A stretch of 64,000 nucleotides of DNA from Shewanella oncorhynchi (GTDB taxonomy: Bacteria > Pseudomonadota > Gammaproteobacteria > Enterobacterales > Shewanellaceae): contig NZ_JABAEB010000018.1 in NCBI RefSeq assembly GCF_012584455.1, positions 1 through 64,000 of the forward strand. Direction: 5' to 3'. Position 1 is the first letter of the stretch. The number at the start of each line of letters is the position of its first letter. The position numbers and the translations under genes were made by a program. The notes beneath the pieces were generated by a model that had not been told where the DNA came from, ran no database searches, and saw only the letters and a program-made list of their open reading frames with translations. Positions 10,638-22,787 of the stretch are shown piece after piece.

Positions 10638-12047
10638 ATGAAAATTATCATATTAGGTGCGGGTCAAGTTGGGGGAACCTTGGCCGAAAATTTGGTGGGT
10701 GAGAACAATGACATCACCATTGTCGATTATGACAAATCCAGATTACGCGCCCTGCAAGATAAATATGACCTTCGCGTCGTAGCGGGCCATGCCGCTCACC
10801 CTGATGTGCTCAGAGAAGCGGGCGCAGAAGATGCCGACATGCTTATCGCCGTAACCAATAGTGATGAATGCAATATGGCTGCCTGCCAGATTGCCTATAC
10901 CCTTTTTGGTACGCCGACTAAAATTGCCCGTATCCGCTCAGAACCCTATTTGGCGATGCGCGATAAACTCTTTATCGACAGTGAAACCAAAAATAGCGAT
11001 GGTCGTCCCCGTGGCGGCTTCGTGATCGATGAATTAATCGCCCCAGAACAGTTAGTGACCGCTTACATCCAGCGACTCGTAGAATATCCAGGCGCATTGC
11101 AAGTGCTTGAATTTGCGGAAGGCCGCTTGAGCCTAGTGGCTGTACGAGCCTATTACGGCGGTCCACTGGTGGGGAATGCATTAGCGGCACTTCGCGAGCA
11201 TATGCCCAATATTGATACCCGGGTCGCGGCGATCTTCCGCCAAGGCCGCGCTATTATGCCTCGCGGAACGACCATTATCGAAGCCGATGATGAAGTCTTC
11301 TTCGTTGCAGACAGTCGCCACATTCGCGCTGTCATGAGCGAAATGCAAAAGCTCGATAACTCCTACCGCAACATTATGATCGCCGGTGGCGGTAACATAG
11401 GCCTAGGTTTAGCAAAACGCCTTGAGCGCACCCACTCGGTCAAACTAATTGAGCATAAATTAGAACGTGCAGAAGCATTATCGGAGCAGTTGGAAAATAC
11501 CACAGTGTTCTGCGGTGATGCCTCAGATCAAGAATTACTGCTCGAAGAACACATAGACCAAACCGACGTATTTATTGCGGTCACCAATGACGACGAAGCC
11601 AATATTATGTCCGCCCTGCTAGCAAAACGTATGGGCGCGAAAAAGGTCATGGTGCTTATTCAACGCGAAGCCTATGTGGATATAGTGCAAGAAGCCAACA
11701 TCGATATTGCAATCTCACCACAACAAGCGACTATTTCGGCACTATTAACTCATATTCGTCAGGGTGATATCTGTAACGTTTACTCTCTACGTCGTGGGGC
11801 GGCCGAGGCAATTGAAGCTATCGCCCACGGAGATGCCAGCACTTCTAAAGTCGTTGGCAAAGCCATTGGTGATATTAAGTTGCCACCGGGGACAACGATT
11901 GGCGCTATTGTCCGCAATGATGAAGTGCTGATGGCCCACGACAAAACCGTGATAGAGCAAGGAGATCACGTGATCTTGTTCTTAGTGAATAAAAAGTTTG
12001 TCGGCGAAGTCGAGAAGCTTTTCCAACCAAGTGCTTTCTTCTTCTAA
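10638..12047 (+). CDS. trkA: Trk potassium-uptake regulatory protein TrkA
   Basis: Cytoplasmic NAD-binding subunit that gates TrkH/TrkG K+ transporters. At 469 residues it has two RCK modules, with Rossmann loops [15 protein letters not shown] near residue 5 and [15 protein letters not shown] near residue 250. About 11 extra residues around 115-125 ([10 protein letters not shown]), absent from my recollection of E. coli TrkA, account for the length. It is followed after 20 bases by trkH, its membrane partner. Confidence 0.96.
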   Translation: MKIIILGAGQVGGTLAENLVGENNDITIVDYDKSRLRALQDKYDLRVVAGHAAHPDVLREAGAEDADMLIAVTNSDECNMAACQIAYTLFGTPTKIARIRSEPYLAMRDKLFIDSETKNSDGRPRGGFVIDELIAPEQLVTAYIQRLVEYPGALQVLEFAEGRLSLVAVRAYYGGPLVGNALAALREHMPNIDTRVAAIFRQGRAIMPRGTTIIEADDEVFFVADSRHIRAVMSEMQKLDNSYRNIMIAGGGNIGLGLAKRLERTHSVKLIEHKLERAEALSEQLENTTVFCGDASDQELLLEEHIDQTDVFIAVTNDDEANIMSALLAKRMGAKKVMVLIQREAYVDIVQEANIDIAISPQQATISALLTHIRQGDICNVYSLRRGAAEAIEAIAHGDASTSKVVGKAIGDIKLPPGTTIGAIVRNDEVLMAHDKTVIEQGDHVILFLVNKKFVGEVEKLFQPSAFFF

Positions 12048-12067
12048 GAACCTTAGTAAGCCAACTT

Positions 12068-13510
12068 ATGCTGAACTTTAGACCGCTATTGTTTATTTTA
12101 GGGCTGTTTTTGTCCATGCTGACAGCTTTCATGCTGATCCCACTGCTCCTCGCCGCATACAAAGGTGAGGAAACTGTGGGCTCTTTTATGGTGTCGGCAT
12201 TAGTCACAGGCATTAGCTCAAGCCTGTGTTTACACAATGGCCAAAGCAAAAGCATTAACCTCAATATCCGCGATATGTTCCTGCTAACCAGCCTAACGTG
12301 GTTGATCGTAAGCCTATTCGCGGCAATGCCATTTACCCTTTATCACGGTATTGGTTATACCGACGCCTTCTTTGAAACCATGTCCGGCATCACGACCACA
12401 GGTTCTACTGTACTCTCAGGGTTGGATACTATGGATCACAGTATCTTAATCTGGCGCTCTTTATTGCAATGGCTAGGTGGGATTGGTTTTATCGTAATGG
12501 CGGTGGCGATTCTGCCCTTCTTAAACGTTGGCGGGATGCGGCTATTCCGCACTGAATCATCCGATTGGAGCGATAAAGCAGTGCCTCGCACCCAAAGCAT
12601 GGCTAAGTATTTATTCTTTATATATATTTTACTAACGAGTATCTGCTGTGTTGCCTATCATCTGGCTGGAATGACTTGGTTTCAGGCCATCAATCATGCA
12701 ATGACCACCCTCTCGACTGGTGGCTACTCGACCTCAGATAGCTCAATGGCGGCGTTCTCCAACTCTGCACACTGGGTTGGGATTTTCTTTATGGCAGCAG
12801 GTGGCTTGCCACTGCTCATGTTTGTACAAACCATACAGCAAAGGGATCTACGGATTTGGAACGATGCTCAGGTCAAAGGCTTCTTATTTTTCCTCACATT
12901 TGTATCTTGTTCTATTGGCTTCTGGCTGTGGCAAACCCGCGACATTGAGCTTCTAGATGCACTGCGTTTATCCAGCTTTAACGTGGTATCGGTAGTCACC
13001 ACTACAGGTTATGGCTTAACGGACTACGGTGCTTGGGGCGCCTTTGCCAATATCGCCTTCCTGTTTTTAATGTTTGTCGGTAGTTGCTCTGGTTCCACTT
13101 CGGGCGGGATTAAGATCTTCCGTTTTCAAATTGCTGGGGCCATTATGCGCGAGCAATTGAAACAGCAATGTCATCCAAACGGTATCTTTAGGGAACGTTA
13201 CAACAACCGCATCATCAGTGATGATATCGTGCGCTCTCTGATCACTTTCGTACTGCTGTTTGTGATGGTGATTGTGGGCTTGTCAGTGATTTTAGTGCTC
13301 ACGGGTCTCGATCCTATGACCAGTTTCACGGGCGCGATTACGGCAGTCACTAACGTGGGCCCTGGTTTAGGCCCGATTATTGGACCTGTAGGTAACTTCT
13401 CAACGCTACCCGATGTCGCTAAATGGGCGTTGTCACTCGGCATGCTCCTCGGTCGTTTAGAAATCTTAACCGTGGCGGTGTTGTTTCACCCGAGTTTCTG
13501 GAAGTACTAA
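12068..13510 (+). CDS. trkH: Trk potassium transporter, membrane subunit TrkH (copy 1)
   Basis: A 480-residue integral membrane protein of the Trk/Ktr family, with four pore-loop repeats each carrying the filter glycine: SGITTTGST, TTLSTGGYST, VVTTTGYGLT and TNVGPGLGP. It is in an operon with trkA, which is not the E. coli arrangement (there trkH sits with hemG). A second copy lies at 15218-16675. Both can be expected to use the same TrkA. It is followed by a strong terminator. Confidence 0.95.
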   Translation: MLNFRPLLFILGLFLSMLTAFMLIPLLLAAYKGEETVGSFMVSALVTGISSSLCLHNGQSKSINLNIRDMFLLTSLTWLIVSLFAAMPFTLYHGIGYTDAFFETMSGITTTGSTVLSGLDTMDHSILIWRSLLQWLGGIGFIVMAVAILPFLNVGGMRLFRTESSDWSDKAVPRTQSMAKYLFFIYILLTSICCVAYHLAGMTWFQAINHAMTTLSTGGYSTSDSSMAAFSNSAHWVGIFFMAAGGLPLLMFVQTIQQRDLRIWNDAQVKGFLFFLTFVSCSIGFWLWQTRDIELLDALRLSSFNVVSVVTTTGYGLTDYGAWGAFANIAFLFLMFVGSCSGSTSGGIKIFRFQIAGAIMREQLKQQCHPNGIFRERYNNRIISDDIVRSLITFVLLFVMVIVGLSVILVLTGLDPMTSFTGAITAVTNVGPGLGPIIGPVGNFSTLPDVAKWALSLGMLLGRLEILTVAVLFHPSFWKY

Positions 13511-13530
13511 TTCAGTAGAGCTTGAATACT

Positions 13531-13562
13531 AAAAAGGCGCTTAACTTGTTAAGCGCCTTTTT
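13531..13562. terminator. bidirectional terminator between trkH copy 1 and hemG-like copy 1
   Basis: A 15-bp perfect stem, AAAAAGGCGCTTAAC with its complement (13531-13545, 13548-13562), has a two-base loop and T/A runs on both sides. Confidence 0.9.
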
Positions 13563-13564
13563 TA

Positions 13565-14119
13565 TTAAGCTGTTGCAGTAACGTCAGCTAATTCCAACAG
13601 ATGATCAGCATAGACTTTCACATCTGCCCAGTCAGTATAATCGATAACTGACTTAGGATCAGTTGGACCCTTAGTCATCTTCATAATCAACTGAATCGCC
13701 AATCTGTCATACCAAGGCCATGAAGGATAATCCACTTTGCCCGCAATAATTTTAAGATCAGCAGGCGTCCATGGCGATAACGCAATGAACTTTTGCAGAT
13801 ATTTATTATTTGCAGGGATACGTTTTTCAGGATTTCTCGCCACAACATTGACGCAGAAAAAACTGTTTGGCAATGCGCCCAGAGCCTGTGCATGCTGCTC
13901 AATAAATTGAAAAACGCTCTTATCATAGGTGCCATAGAGCACGCAGGCACCTAAGGCAACGACATCATAATCAGGCCAATTAATACAAGTCGCAGCAGCA
14001 CTGTTGATATCGATGAGGTCAACCTTAGCGTCACGAAATCTTAATTGCTCGGCAATTGCACTGGCAATCTTGGCCGTATGGCCACCACGGGTAAAATAAA
14101 GTACGAGGACGCGTGTCAT
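13565..14119 (-). CDS. HemG-like protoporphyrinogen oxidase / flavodoxin-fold protein (copy 1)
   Basis: A 184-residue protein from ATG 14119, after a GGGAA site; the longer reading to 14278 has no support. The flavodoxin fold has an FMN loop, YFTRGGHTAKIA, near the N-terminus. VVARNPEKR, LQKF.ALSPW and the C-terminal MKMTKGPTDPK/YTDW blocks match HemG, which oxidises protoporphyrinogen IX with menaquinone as acceptor. It departs from typical HemG at ACVLYGTYDK, where HemG has GASIRYG. It may therefore have a specialised role. It is divergent from the ArsR gene. Confidence 0.85.
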   Translation of the reverse strand: MTRVLVLYFTRGGHTAKIASAIAEQLRFRDAKVDLIDINSAAATCINWPDYDVVALGACVLYGTYDKSVFQFIEQHAQALGALPNSFFCVNVVARNPEKRIPANNKYLQKFIALSPWTPADLKIIAGKVDYPSWPWYDRLAIQLIMKMTKGPTDPKSVIDYTDWADVKVYADHLLELADVTATA

Positions 14120-14204
14120 AGGCAATTCCCGATCCACTGAGTAATACCACCATTGTGGCAAGGTTACGTTAAATAAACCTCTGATAGGATCACAAATCAG
14201 TCGT

Positions 14205-14293
14205 ATCTCATATTCTGAGATGCAAAAATTGAGATCTGCATTGCCGAGCAGTATGATTGCGTAAACACATGTGTTCAATTAGAATTATCTAAT
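14205..14293. promoter_or_regulatory. inverted repeats in the hemG-like / arsR divergent promoter region
   Basis: Three perfect dyads lie between the divergent genes: ATCTCA-5-TGAGAT (14205-14221), AACACATGTGTT (14264-14275) and ATTAGA-4-TCTAAT (14278-14293). ArsR-family repressors bind such A/T-rich dyads near their own promoter. The last one lies just before the arsR start and is the best operator candidate. Assignment is inference. Confidence 0.5.
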
Positions 14294-14306
14294 CAAAAGC
14301 GATAAA

Positions 14307-14627
14307 GTGAGTGACCTTATGCAAAATGATATAGATGTAGATGCAATGGTAACTAATGCGGAAAGTGCGGCTAAATGGCTCAAGGCCATAGCGAACCCTT
14401 ATCGCCTAATGATTTTATGTCTATTACTAGACAAAGAGTTGAGCGTAACCGAGCTCAACGCCACAGTGCCATTAAGCCAGTCGGCCCTATCCCAGCATTT
14501 AGCCGTATTACGCGCAGAAGATCTCGTGGATACCCGTAAGAGCTCGCAGATTGTTTACTATAAACTCAAGAACGAGCAAGTCACCCAAGTGATTTCGATT
14601 CTGCATAGCCGCTACTGCGCAGCCTAA
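14307..14627 (+). CDS. ArsR-family winged-helix regulator, SqrR/BigR/YgaV-like
   Basis: A 106-residue dimeric-type repressor with an ArsR winged helix; the recognition helix lies in LSQSALSQHLAVLRAE (about 56-71). No metal-binding ELCVCDL motif is present. Instead there are two cysteines, Cys38 in LMILCLLL and Cys104 in SRYCAA, at positions close to the reactive pair of SqrR and BigR that form a tri- or tetrasulfide. A persulfide or redox-sensing role is inferred. The start is GTG 14307, or ATG 14319 in frame; neither has a strong ribosome site. It probably controls itself and the divergent hemG-like gene. Confidence 0.85.
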   Translation: MSDLMQNDIDVDAMVTNAESAAKWLKAIANPYRLMILCLLLDKELSVTELNATVPLSQSALSQHLAVLRAEDLVDTRKSSQIVYYKLKNEQVTQVISILHSRYCAA

Positions 14628-14648
14628 CACTGCAAAATTAGCCTAAAT

Positions 14649-14690
14649 TTAAGCCCTAACCTCTTGCAAGTGATTAGGGCTTAATGGTTT
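14649..14690. terminator. bidirectional terminator between arsR and hemG copy 2
   Basis: The stem TTAAGCCCTAA / TTAGGGCTTAA (14649-14659, 14674-14684) has a 14-base loop, followed by TGGTTTTT on the plus strand and an A/T-rich flank on the other. Confidence 0.7.
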
Positions 14691-15215
14691 TTAATGTTGG
14701 CTAAAACGGTTACCGAAGGCATCGACTTTTGCCCAATCGGTAAACTCAAAAGTGCCAGTGATATCCGTTGGCCCTTTAGTCAACCACATGATAAAACGTA
14801 TCATGGTCCGGTCGAAGAAACCGTATTTAGGGTAATCAATCTTGCCCGCAAACACTTCTAACAGCTGGGGTTGCCACAGTGAAAGCTTGAGAAACTTTTG
14901 CATATAAGGATTGGTTTCAGGCGTATTTTTTAAGGGTTTGCGCGCCACTACGTTAACGGTAAAAAAACCATTAATCTTAGTATCTAGCACTGCATGGTGG
15001 CGGTTCACATACTGATAAAGCTCTGGTCTATGTTTACCATAGCGAATACTGGCACCAATCAGCACTTTATCAAAATCCACTAAGCTCAACGCTTCCGCCT
15101 GCTCTAATGTGACGAGCGAAACCTGCTCTCCCGCCTGTTCAGCAATCGTCTTCATTTTTTGGCAAATTGCCAATGTTTGGCCATCTATCGTCGAATAGAT
15201 TATTAACGTCTGCAT
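14691..15215 (-). CDS. hemG: menaquinone-dependent protoporphyrinogen oxidase HemG (copy 2)
   Basis: A 174-residue flavodoxin-like enzyme starting at ATG 15215, 2 bases after the trkH copy 2 stop. It keeps the HemG hallmarks YSTIDGQT (FMN loop), GASIRYGKHR, VNVVARKPLKNTPETN and MIRFIMWLTKGPTD. The trkH-hemG pairing and the closer motifs make it the orthologue of E. coli hemG. It oxidises protoporphyrinogen IX at the membrane and passes electrons to quinone. Confidence 0.93.
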   Translation of the reverse strand: MQTLIIYSTIDGQTLAICQKMKTIAEQAGEQVSLVTLEQAEALSLVDFDKVLIGASIRYGKHRPELYQYVNRHHAVLDTKINGFFTVNVVARKPLKNTPETNPYMQKFLKLSLWQPQLLEVFAGKIDYPKYGFFDRTMIRFIMWLTKGPTDITGTFEFTDWAKVDAFGNRFSQH

Positions 15216-15217
15216 GA

Positions 15218-16675
15218 TTAATTCTTCCAAAAAGTTGGCGTAAACAAAATCAGTAAGGTAAATACTTCGAGGCGACCAAACAGCATAGCCACGACCAATA
15301 CCCACTTAGCTCCATCACCAATGCTGGCATAATTGCTCGCGACCTCACCTAAACCTGGACCTAAGTTGTTTAAGCATGCCGCCGTGGCACTAAAAGCCGT
15401 AATATCATCTAATCCCATCGCCATGAGTGCAAGCATACAAATCACAAACACCAGCGCATAGGCAGAAAAGAATCCCCAAACAGCATCAACCACGCGGTCG
15501 GGTAAGGCTTTAGAGCCAATCCTAATCGAAAACATTGCCTTAGGGTGAACGAGTCGTTTCAATTCACGTGAACCCTGTAGCAGCAGTAAAATTACTCGAA
15601 TGACCTTAATCCCACCCGCAGTTGAGCCACCACAGCCACCGATAAAACTCGAAAACATTAATAGTATGGGTAAAAATAATGGCCACAGATGGAAGCTATC
15701 AGTGCCAAATCCAGCCGTAGTGGCAACTGAAACTGCCTGAAATAAAGCATGATCTAAGGTTTCTTCTGGCGAATCATAAATACCAGAACGATAAAGCGTG
15801 AAGAAACAAATCGCTGTGAGAATAAGTTGAATCGCCACCAGCATCTTAAATTCAGCATCTTTAAAATAGACTCTAACGTTAATCCCACGTCGTGAAAATG
15901 CCGCAAAATGCACGCTAAAGTTAACCGCAGAAACAATTAAAAAGAACACACAAATAAGATTAATAGTAGGACTATCGAAATAGCCCATACTGGCATCGTG
16001 GGTCGAAAAACCTCCGATGGCTATGGTCGAAAATGAATGACAAATGGCGTCAAAAATACTCATGCCCGCCCACCAATAAGCCGTCGCGCAGGAAATCGTT
16101 AGCAGTAAATAGATATACCACAGTGCTTTAGCGGTTTCGGCTATCCGTGGGGTCATCTTACTGTCTTTCACTGGCCCCGGAATTTCTGCGCGATAAAGCT
16201 GCATTCCTCCCACACCGAGCACAGGTAAAATAGCCACAGCGAGCACAATAATCCCCATGCCGCCAAGCCATTGCAGCATATGGCGGTAAAACAAAATGGC
16301 CTTAGGTAAAAAATCGAGCCCGACAATGACAGTGGCTCCGGTGGTGGTTAACGCAGAAAAAGATTCAAAGAAGCTGTCTGTCCAGCTTAAGTCTGGCTGA
16401 CTCGAAAAGATAAACGGCAAGGCACCAATAGAACCCAGTACAGTCCAGAACAGCACGACAATCAGGAAGCCCTCTCGCGTACGCAATTCTTCTTTGCAGT
16501 GGCGGTTCGGATACCAGAGCCAAAAACCAATAAATAGGCTAACAAAAAATGCCTGCATAAACGCCGTGCCGCCGCCATCGTTATACCAAACAGCGATCAG
16601 TGCTGGTGGCAGCATAGTGATTGAAAATAAACCAATCAGCAGGCCTATGATTCTAATTATGGTTTTATATTGCAT
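15218..16675 (-). CDS. trkH: Trk potassium transporter, membrane subunit TrkH (copy 2)
   Basis: A 485-residue polytopic protein with four filter loops (SALTTTGATV, STIAIGGFST, VATTAGFGTDSF, NNLGPGLGE). It is in the E. coli-like order pepQ-yigZ-trkH-hemG on one strand. It is clearly diverged from the copy at 12068 in the loops and in the linker, so this is an old duplication rather than a recent one. It presumably shares TrkA, since no second trkA is in the window. Confidence 0.95.
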   Translation of the reverse strand: MQYKTIIRIIGLLIGLFSITMLPPALIAVWYNDGGGTAFMQAFFVSLFIGFWLWYPNRHCKEELRTREGFLIVVLFWTVLGSIGALPFIFSSQPDLSWTDSFFESFSALTTTGATVIVGLDFLPKAILFYRHMLQWLGGMGIIVLAVAILPVLGVGGMQLYRAEIPGPVKDSKMTPRIAETAKALWYIYLLLTISCATAYWWAGMSIFDAICHSFSTIAIGGFSTHDASMGYFDSPTINLICVFFLIVSAVNFSVHFAAFSRRGINVRVYFKDAEFKMLVAIQLILTAICFFTLYRSGIYDSPEETLDHALFQAVSVATTAGFGTDSFHLWPLFLPILLMFSSFIGGCGGSTAGGIKVIRVILLLLQGSRELKRLVHPKAMFSIRIGSKALPDRVVDAVWGFFSAYALVFVICMLALMAMGLDDITAFSATAACLNNLGPGLGEVASNYASIGDGAKWVLVVAMLFGRLEVFTLLILFTPTFWKN

Positions 16676-16752
16676 TACGCGAGTTCAATTATTCCATTGG
16701 CTGTAAAGGTATTTTCAGCATTTGGGCTATTTTGGCATAATTTACGCAGGCA

Positions 16753-17367
16753 TCACAGCTCAAACTCGGGCCTCAAACTTCCTTGACTCAGTGTCGCCAG
16801 CGACTCACAAAGCCATGCCTGTTGCTCTCGCCCTATCTCAAACACAATATCGACCGCTGCGGCAAATTGCTTATCAATGATCACGGCATCCACTTGCTGT
16901 AATAGATGCTCGACATCGCGCAGCTGCGCATAATCACAATGCAACTTGGCGGGATACCGTAACTGTTTGAGTTGCGTCGGTAATTGAATCAAGCCTTGCC
17001 TTAAGCCCGACGTATAAGCCCGAACGAGTCCACCTACGCCTAGCTTAGTACCGCCATAGTAACGCACGACAACAGCGCCAACTTCGCCAATATGTGCCCC
17101 TTGCAACACAGCTAACATAGGGCGGCCTGCACTGCCAGCGGGCTCACCGTCATCACTCGAACCAATCAAGACGCTATCATCCGGTGCGCCAGCAACAAAA
17201 GCTGAGCAATAGTGGCTTGCGCCGGGATAGTCACGCTTTATGTCAGTAAGTACTAACTTTAATTTATCGACACTATCGCAATGAAAGAGAAAAGAGATAA
17301 AGCGACTATGCTTTATCTCTTCTTCAATGACGATTTCATCACAGGGAACGTTATAACTTTCGAGCAC
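16753..17367 (-). CDS. yigZ: IMPACT/YigZ family protein
   Basis: A 204-residue UPF0029 protein. The N-terminal IMPACT domain has the signature GEPAGSAGRPML (about 75-86) and VVVRYYGGTKLGVGGLVRAY; a ferredoxin-like DUF1949 domain follows. E. coli YigZ has this fold; its role is unproven, with proposals involving ribosome-associated stress. The start is GTG after AGGGCG. It lies between pepQ and trkH as in E. coli. Confidence 0.93.
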   Translation of the reverse strand: MLESYNVPCDEIVIEEEIKHSRFISFLFHCDSVDKLKLVLTDIKRDYPGASHYCSAFVAGAPDDSVLIGSSDDGEPAGSAGRPMLAVLQGAHIGEVGAVVVRYYGGTKLGVGGLVRAYTSGLRQGLIQLPTQLKQLRYPAKLHCDYAQLRDVEHLLQQVDAVIIDKQFAAAVDIVFEIGREQQAWLCESLATLSQGSLRPEFEL

Positions 17368-17394
17368 GAATTCGCCCTAATCTATTTTCAAACA

Positions 17395-19207
<1,813 letters not shown>

Positions 19208-21358
19208 ATGATCTACCAAAGTCCTACAATTCAAGTTGAGTTACTCGAGGATAATATTGCCAAGCTGTGCTTTAACGCACCCGGTTCGGTGAACAAATTC
19301 GACAGAGAAACCCTCGCTTCGCTCGATGCCGCATTAGACAGCATCAAGCAAAATTCCAATATCAAAGCGTTAGTGCTGACCTCAAGTAAAGATACCTTTA
19401 TTGTGGGTGCCGACATTACCGAATTTTTAGGCCTATTTGCACAGGATGATGCCGTACTGCTCTCTTGGGTTGAACAAGCCAACGCTGTCTTCAACAAACT
19501 CGAAGACTTACCTTTCCCAACAGCATCTGCAATCAAAGGCTTTGCCTTAGGTGGCGGCTGTGAAACCATTCTGGCAACGGATTTTCGTATCGCAGATACC
19601 ACAGCCAAAATCGGTTTACCTGAAACTAAACTCGGCATCATCCCAGGCTTTGGCGGCACAGTTCGTCTGCCACGTGTGATTGGTGCAGATAACGCACTTG
19701 AATGGATCACCACAGGTAACGACCAACGCGCTGAAGATGCACTGAAAGTCGGTGCTGTGGATGCTGTGGTTGCGCCAGAAGCATTAGAAGCGGCTGCGAT
19801 TCAAATGCTCAAAGATGCTGTTGCTGAAAAGTTGGATTGGCAAGCGCGTCGTAACCGCAAGCTGTCTGCACTAACACTGCCAAAACTTGAAGCTATGATG
19901 TCATTCACCACAGCTAAAGGCATGGTGTTTGCTGTTGCGGGTAAACACTACCCTGCACCAATGGCCGCAGTAAGCGTGATTGAGCAAGCATCGACTAAAG
20001 GCCGCACCGAAGCACTCCAAATCGAGCATCAAGCCTTTATCAAACTGGCTAAAACTGACGTAGCTAAAGCGCTTATCGGTATCTTCCTTAATGATCAATT
20101 CGTTAAAGGCAAAGCGAAAAAAGCGGGTAAGTTAGCCAAAGAAGTGAAAAACGCTGCCGTATTAGGTGCTGGCATTATGGGCGGCGGTATCGCCTACCAA
20201 AGCGCCAGTAAAGGCACACCGATTGTCATGAAAGACATTGCCCAGCCAGCATTAGATTTAGGCCTCAATGAAGCCGCCAAACTGCTGTCTGCCCAAGTTG
20301 CTCGTGGCCGTTCAACGCCAGAAAAAATGGCCAAAGTGCTGAACAACATCACGCCTTCATTAGATTATGCTGCGCTCAAACACAGTGATGTCGTCGTTGA
20401 AGCCGTTGTTGAACATCCAAAAATTAAAGCACAGGTTTTAGCCGAAGTTGAAGGCTATGTGAGTGAAGATGCAATTATCGCGTCAAACACCTCAACGATT
20501 TCAATCAACGTGCTCGCTAAGAGCATGAAGAAACCTGAGCGTTTCTGCGGTATGCATTTCTTCAACCCAGTACACAAAATGCCGTTGGTAGAAGTTATCC
20601 GTGGCGAGCACAGCTCTGAAGAAACCATCGCCTCTGTTGTGGCTTACGCCAGCAAAATGGGCAAGACCCCAATCGTGGTTAACGATTGCCCAGGCTTCTT
20701 CGTTAACCGCGTACTCTTCCCTTACTTTGCAGGCTTTAACGGCTTACTTGCCGAAGGTGGCGACTTTGCTGCAATCGACAAGGTAATGGAAAAACAATTC
20801 GGTTGGCCAATGGGCCCTGCTTACCTGCTCGACGTAGTGGGTTTAGACACAGGTCATCACGCCCAAGCCGTTATGGCTGAAGGTTTCCCTGATCGAATGG
20901 GTAAATCAGGCACTGATGCGATTGATGTGATGTTTGAGAACAAACGTCTTGGCCAGAAAAATGGCAAAGGTTTCTATGTCTATTCAGTCGATAGCCGTGG
21001 TAAACCGAAGAAAGATGTCGATCCAACGAGCTACGGCCTATTGAAAGATGCCTTTGGCGAGTTAAAAACCTTTGAAGCCGATGACATTATTGCCCGTACT
21101 ATGATCCCTATGATCATCGAAACCGTGCGCTGTTTAGAAGAAGGTATTGTCGCATCGCCTGCCGAAGCGGATATGGGCCTAGTTTATGGCTTAGGTTTCC
21201 CACCATTCAGAGGCGGCGTGTTCCGTTACTTGGATACCATGGGTGTCGCAAACTTTGTAGCCTTAGCAGACAAATATGCTCACTTGGGCGGTCTGTATCA
21301 AGTCACAGATGCGATGCGTACATTAGCAGCCAATAACGGTAGCTACTACCAAGCCTAA
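19208..21358 (+). CDS. fadB: fatty-acid oxidation complex alpha subunit
   Basis: A 716-residue bifunctional enoyl-CoA hydratase / 3-hydroxyacyl-CoA dehydrogenase of aerobic beta-oxidation. The crotonase domain (1-about 190) has GGGCETILA and [13 protein letters not shown] with the two catalytic Glu. The dehydrogenase domain begins at about 310 with the NAD loop [11 protein letters not shown] and has catalytic His in MHFFNPVH. The start is ATG after AAGGAAG. It is followed after 22 bases by fadA; together they form the alpha2beta2 complex. Confidence 0.98.
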   Translation: MIYQSPTIQVELLEDNIAKLCFNAPGSVNKFDRETLASLDAALDSIKQNSNIKALVLTSSKDTFIVGADITEFLGLFAQDDAVLLSWVEQANAVFNKLEDLPFPTASAIKGFALGGGCETILATDFRIADTTAKIGLPETKLGIIPGFGGTVRLPRVIGADNALEWITTGNDQRAEDALKVGAVDAVVAPEALEAAAIQMLKDAVAEKLDWQARRNRKLSALTLPKLEAMMSFTTAKGMVFAVAGKHYPAPMAAVSVIEQASTKGRTEALQIEHQAFIKLAKTDVAKALIGIFLNDQFVKGKAKKAGKLAKEVKNAAVLGAGIMGGGIAYQSASKGTPIVMKDIAQPALDLGLNEAAKLLSAQVARGRSTPEKMAKVLNNITPSLDYAALKHSDVVVEAVVEHPKIKAQVLAEVEGYVSEDAIIASNTSTISINVLAKSMKKPERFCGMHFFNPVHKMPLVEVIRGEHSSEETIASVVAYASKMGKTPIVVNDCPGFFVNRVLFPYFAGFNGLLAEGGDFAAIDKVMEKQFGWPMGPAYLLDVVGLDTGHHAQAVMAEGFPDRMGKSGTDAIDVMFENKRLGQKNGKGFYVYSVDSRGKPKKDVDPTSYGLLKDAFGELKTFEADDIIARTMIPMIIETVRCLEEGIVASPAEADMGLVYGLGFPPFRGGVFRYLDTMGVANFVALADKYAHLGGLYQVTDAMRTLAANNGSYYQA

Positions 21359-21362
21359 TTAG

Positions 21363-22544
<1,182 letters not shown>

Positions 22545-22565
22545 TTCGTTAATCAAATAATCATC

Positions 22566-22594
22566 AAAGCCGGAACTTGTTCCGGCTTTTTTAT
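22566..22594 (+). terminator. intrinsic terminator of fadBA
   Basis: The stem AAAGCCGGAAC / GTTCCGGCTTT has a TT loop and is followed by a T run (to 22592). Confidence 0.88.
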
Positions 22595-22787
22595 GCCAAA
22601 TCTTCTGCCATCGTAAATATTAATATTTCTCATTTCTTCTGCTGTTCATTTGAAAATCAGTCCGTTATCGACTTAACTACAAGGGCATTACTGGCTATTG
22701 TGGACGACAACAGGCAAGCAATCATCAGCCAAATCTAGGCAGTGTAGTGCAAGGATGCAATTCGTTGTTTTACCAGAGGAATGCCAG

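Noticed and set aside
13565-14278. Long hemG-like reading through the intergenic region
   Set aside because: It would cover the divergent promoter and its dyads; the flavodoxin fold begins at 14119.
15563-15572. TTCACGTGAA palindrome inside trkH copy 2, a possible parS
   Set aside because: Only the central ten bases match; five of the six outer positions differ from the parS consensus.
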